This document shows positions 61,746 to 64,000 of a stretch of 64,000 bases of DNA, piece by piece. A model generated the notes under the pieces. That model ran no database searches. It was not told the origin of the DNA and saw nothing but the letters and a program-made list of their open reading frames with translations. Each line of letters starts with the position of its first letter. Position 1 is the stretch's first letter. The DNA comes from Levilactobacillus brevis ATCC 14869 = DSM 20054. Its GTDB lineage: Bacteria > Bacillota > Bacilli > Lactobacillales > Lactobacillaceae. The stretch is taken from positions 91,719 through 155,718 of the forward strand of contig NZ_AZCP01000003.1 in assembly GCF_001433855.1 (NCBI RefSeq), in the 5' to 3' direction. A program made the position numbers and the translations under genes.

Positions 61746-62759
61746 ATGATTAAGATTGGAAAAGTTCTCGGCGTCCTAGTGGCGACCGTTGCACTAGGCG
61801 TTGGGAGTGTGCCGGTGACGGGGCAAGCTAAGAGTACCAATAAGACGGTGACATTCGGTCAGTTAACGAACAAGAATACGCACCGACTAGCCGCAATTCG
61901 GCAGGCAGCTCGCCAGGAAATTTTAACAACCACTAAGGCAAAAAGTAGTCGGGTAGCAGCGGTCTATCAGGTAAAATTGCCAACGCATATGACAAAAACG
62001 GCGACGTTAACCAAGAGTGGGTTACGCATGAACCTATTGAAGAATAGTTTTAAGGTTAAGCAGATTACCATTCCGTATGCGCAACTCAAGGGTAAGGTGT
62101 TGAATCGCTATCTGCCTAAGGCCAACCGAACCAGTACCATTAAGACCAGTAAATTAGTGGCCTTAACGTTTGACGATGGGCCAGATCCAACCCTGACACC
62201 ACGGTTACTGAAGACGTTGAAGAAATACCACGCGCATGCGACGTTCTTTGAAGTTGGTCAGAGTGTCAGTCGCTATCCGAAGATCTCGCGAGCGGTCTTG
62301 GCAGGCGGCAATGAAATTGGCAATCATTCGTGGAATCATCCCAACTTTAACAGTATTGGGACCGCACAAACAGTGAGTCAAGTAACCCGAACCAATCGGG
62401 CAATCTACCAAGCCACCGGAACGTTACCGCAATACGTACGACCACCGTACGGTAATATCACGGCGGCAGAGGGCCGAGCGATTGAACAGCCAATTATCCG
62501 TTGGTCAGTCGATTCTCGGGATTGGGCTTACCTCAATAGTACCAAGGACATTAATGAAGTTATGCACGACACCCATGGCGGCGATATTATTTTAATGCAT
62601 GATATCCACGCCCAATCCGTAGCCGCAGCGCCAACGATTATCAAACGATTACAGGCCAAAGGGTACAAGCTGGTGACGGTCAGTCAACTTCTGAACAGTC
62701 AAGCATTGCCAGGGTTACAATACTTTGGCGCCCATGATTACCGGACCGTTGGTAAATAA
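61746..62759 (+). CDS. Secreted polysaccharide deacetylase (CE4, NodB domain)
   Basis: A 337-residue exported deacetylase acting on N-acetylated cell-wall glycans (peptidoglycan N-acetylglucosamine deacetylase-like). Signal peptide to about residue 28 (VTGQAKS), a ~100-residue basic domain, then the NodB fold with motif 1 TFDDGPD, motif 2 HSWNHPNF (metal His residues), motif 3 RPPYG, motif 4 VDSRDW and motif 5 ILMHDIH. All catalytic positions are present. Such modification gives lysozyme resistance. ATG behind GAGGGGG. Confidence 0.93.
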   Translation: MIKIGKVLGVLVATVALGVGSVPVTGQAKSTNKTVTFGQLTNKNTHRLAAIRQAARQEILTTTKAKSSRVAAVYQVKLPTHMTKTATLTKSGLRMNLLKNSFKVKQITIPYAQLKGKVLNRYLPKANRTSTIKTSKLVALTFDDGPDPTLTPRLLKTLKKYHAHATFFEVGQSVSRYPKISRAVLAGGNEIGNHSWNHPNFNSIGTAQTVSQVTRTNRAIYQATGTLPQYVRPPYGNITAAEGRAIEQPIIRWSVDSRDWAYLNSTKDINEVMHDTHGGDIILMHDIHAQSVAAAPTIIKRLQAKGYKLVTVSQLLNSQALPGLQYFGAHDYRTVGK

Positions 62760-62770
62760 GGCATTATAAA

Positions 62771-62810
62771 AAATCGTCAGCATCCACTTTGGTGGGTGCT
62801 GACGGTTTTT
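62771..62810 (+). terminator. Terminator of the deacetylase gene
   Basis: AATCGTCAGCATCCAC / GTGGGTGCTGACGGTT around TTTG, then T. Confidence 0.88.
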
Positions 62811-62861
62811 GTCGTTAGACTATCCGTGCGAAGGTAGCGCGTTCTCTAGAAAATCGGGAGA

Positions 62862-64000
62862 TTAGCTAAGAAATTTTTCAACGAGTCGCTGATAAACGTG
62901 TTGAACATGACGGAATTCATCCAGATCGACGGATTCATTCAAGGCGTGGGCGGCATCCCATTTACCAGCGCCGTAGACGATGACCGGGAAGTCATGACTG
63001 GATTTGGTAAATTCTGAAGCGTCGGTTGCCCCGTGAATGACTTGTAAGTCGATTGCGTGACCGAATTCTTGGTCGGCAATGGCCTTGGTCGTTTGCACCA
63101 GTGGCGAATCCTTGGTACTAATAATGGGTTTAAAGCTGTAATCTACGTGCAAGGCTAAATCGACGCCCGGTTCTTGATTTAACCGATCCACCGTTTCATG
63201 GAGGCGGTGAATGACGGCAGTATTATCGAATTCGGGAATAGGGCGAATATTTCCTTGCAGCTCCGCCTTAGCGGGAATACTGTTGACTTGTTCGCCACCA
63301 TTAAAGACCGTCACGCTGTGGACCAGTGGCCCAAGTTCTGGACTGACGGGCGCGTCGTCAAAGGCAGTTGCCTCTGCGGTGACGTATTTGATGAGGTTCG
63401 TAATGGCGTTGATTCCCTTTTCAGGCATGGAACTGTGGGCGCCGACACCGCGAGAGTAGACGTGATAGTTCAAAGAACCATTGTGCGCATAGACCAGATT
63501 ACCACCGGTGGGTTCGCCAATGACCATGGCAGTGAGATCATCTGCCACGCCCTTTTCGGTTAACATTCGTGACCCCATGGCGCCATTTTCTTCGCCGACA
63601 GTCCCAATAAACCGTAAGCGTCCAGTTAAGGGCGTTTGTTGGTCAGCCAAATTGATTAAGGTAATCACCATCGCGGCCAGTCCGCTCTTCATGTCGGCGG
63701 CACCGCGACCGTAGAGTTGATTGTCGACAATGTGAGCTGAGAATGGATCAAATTTCCAGTCAGCAACATCGCCCGTGGCAACCGTATCTAAGTGCCCGGC
63801 TAAGGCAAAGACTTGATCGCTGGTGGCATCGCCGATTTCAGCGATGATATTGGCGCGACCATCTGCATAGGGGATAATCTGTGAGGTAATGCCATGGTCG
63901 GCAAAGAGTTGTTGAATGTAGGCGGCCACGTCAGCCTCATGATCATTGACTGAGTTAATACTAATTAAGTGTTGTAAGATCTGAATCTGTTCGCTATCTT
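62862..64000 (-). CDS. M20-family metallopeptidase, ArgE/DapE type (5'-partial)
   Basis: The frame stays open to the right edge (upstream residues read DSEQIQILQHLISINSVND, typical for the family), so the start lies outside and the GTG at 63929 is internal. Zinc-binding motifs: LAGHLDTVATGD, YGRGAADMKSGLAAMV, GTVGEENGAMGS (catalytic Glu-Glu) and VIGEPTGG; the dimerisation domain follows and the last metal His is in DKWDAAHALNESVD-like WDAAHALNES. Likely hydrolyses an N-acyl amino acid or dipeptide, such as N-succinyl-diaminopimelate. Confidence 0.9.
   Translation of the reverse strand, partial: DSEQIQILQHLISINSVNDHEADVAAYIQQLFADHGITSQIIPYADGRANIIAEIGDATSDQVFALAGHLDTVATGDVADWKFDPFSAHIVDNQLYGRGAADMKSGLAAMVITLINLADQQTPLTGRLRFIGTVGEENGAMGSRMLTEKGVADDLTAMVIGEPTGGNLVYAHNGSLNYHVYSRGVGAHSSMPEKGINAITNLIKYVTAEATAFDDAPVSPELGPLVHSVTVFNGGEQVNSIPAKAELQGNIRPIPEFDNTAVIHRLHETVDRLNQEPGVDLALHVDYSFKPIISTKDSPLVQTTKAIADQEFGHAIDLQVIHGATDASEFTKSSHDFPVIVYGAGKWDAAHALNESVDLDEFRHVQHVYQRLVEKFLS

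Noticed and set aside
1-64000. CRISPR arrays, insertion sequences, rRNA, tRNA, prophage genes
   Set aside because: None seen: no regularly spaced repeats, transposase or integrase motifs, or rRNA/tRNA signatures were recognised by eye.

Overview
The window is the replication-origin region of a low-to-moderate-GC Gram-positive chromosome, almost certainly a lactic acid bacterium of the Lactobacillaceae (a Levilactobacillus brevis-like species is my best guess). The gene order rpsR-ssb-rpsF / gyrA-gyrB-recF-yaaA / dnaN-dnaA, then oriC, then rpmH-rnpA-yidC-jag-mnmE-mnmG is the conserved Firmicutes origin block, here with dnaA on the minus strand. Aminopeptidase C (PepC), a GPH-type pentoside transporter with a GH43 xylosidase, a QueT transporter, a MenA-like prenyltransferase, LPXTG/MucBP surface proteins and many secreted proteins without recognisable function all fit a lactobacillus. 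The species is inferred from protein flavour, not proven.

Layout. 1-1081: 3' part of an amidohydrolase gene, then a terminator and a perfect parS site. 1227-12136 (minus): ribosomal/SSB operon, gyrase-recF-yaaA operon, dnaN, dnaA. 12137-12590: oriC with a dense set of DnaA boxes; a second small cluster lies between dnaA and dnaN. 12675-18651 (plus): rpmH, rnpA, yidC, jag, mnmE, mnmG, with a promoter-hairpin-T-tract unit between jag and mnmE. 19051-31675: housekeeping and accessory single genes (orphan Phd-like antitoxin, HAD phosphatases, BrnQ, oxidoreductase, acetyltransferase, thioesterase, a condensation-fold protein lacking its catalytic His, MFS exporter, signal peptidase, MarR regulator, PepC). 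31862-37574: a more AT-rich surface-protein region with an LPXTG protein, a MucBP/DUF5776-like secreted protein, a duplicated small membrane-protein cassette and a lipoprotein. 37816-44847: membrane-anchored nuclease, an unlisted 51-residue membrane protein, cardiolipin synthase, then an AraC-regulated xyloside uptake and hydrolysis locus with cre-like sites. 44848-45583: no gene, but two convergent, structured, apparently independent small RNA candidates. 45584-50054: DUF2207 protein, two secreted proteins of unknown function, and AT-rich gaps with a gene remnant. 50055-64000: queT, a YfhO-type giant membrane protein, MenA-like prenyltransferase, a MarR-controlled ABC-2 exporter, a purine permease with PurBox-like sites, aldo-keto reductase, NAD(P)-binding protein with a parS inside its coding sequence, a secreted polysaccharide deacetylase, and the 3' part of an M20 peptidase gene.

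The genes work together mainly at the origin: DnaA loads at oriC, DnaN/RecF/gyrase support replication, and seven perfect or near-perfect parS sites spread over 60 kb mark the region for ParB-based segregation, although parA/parB are not in this window. No rRNA, tRNA, insertion sequence, phage gene or CRISPR array was seen. The most interesting unexplained items are the two convergent RNA candidates at about 45.06-45.43 kb, the jag-mnmE intergenic RNA candidate, the Pho-box-like repeat plus minus-strand terminator at about 31 kb, the orphan antitoxin, the His-less condensation-fold protein, and the duplicated membrane cassette.
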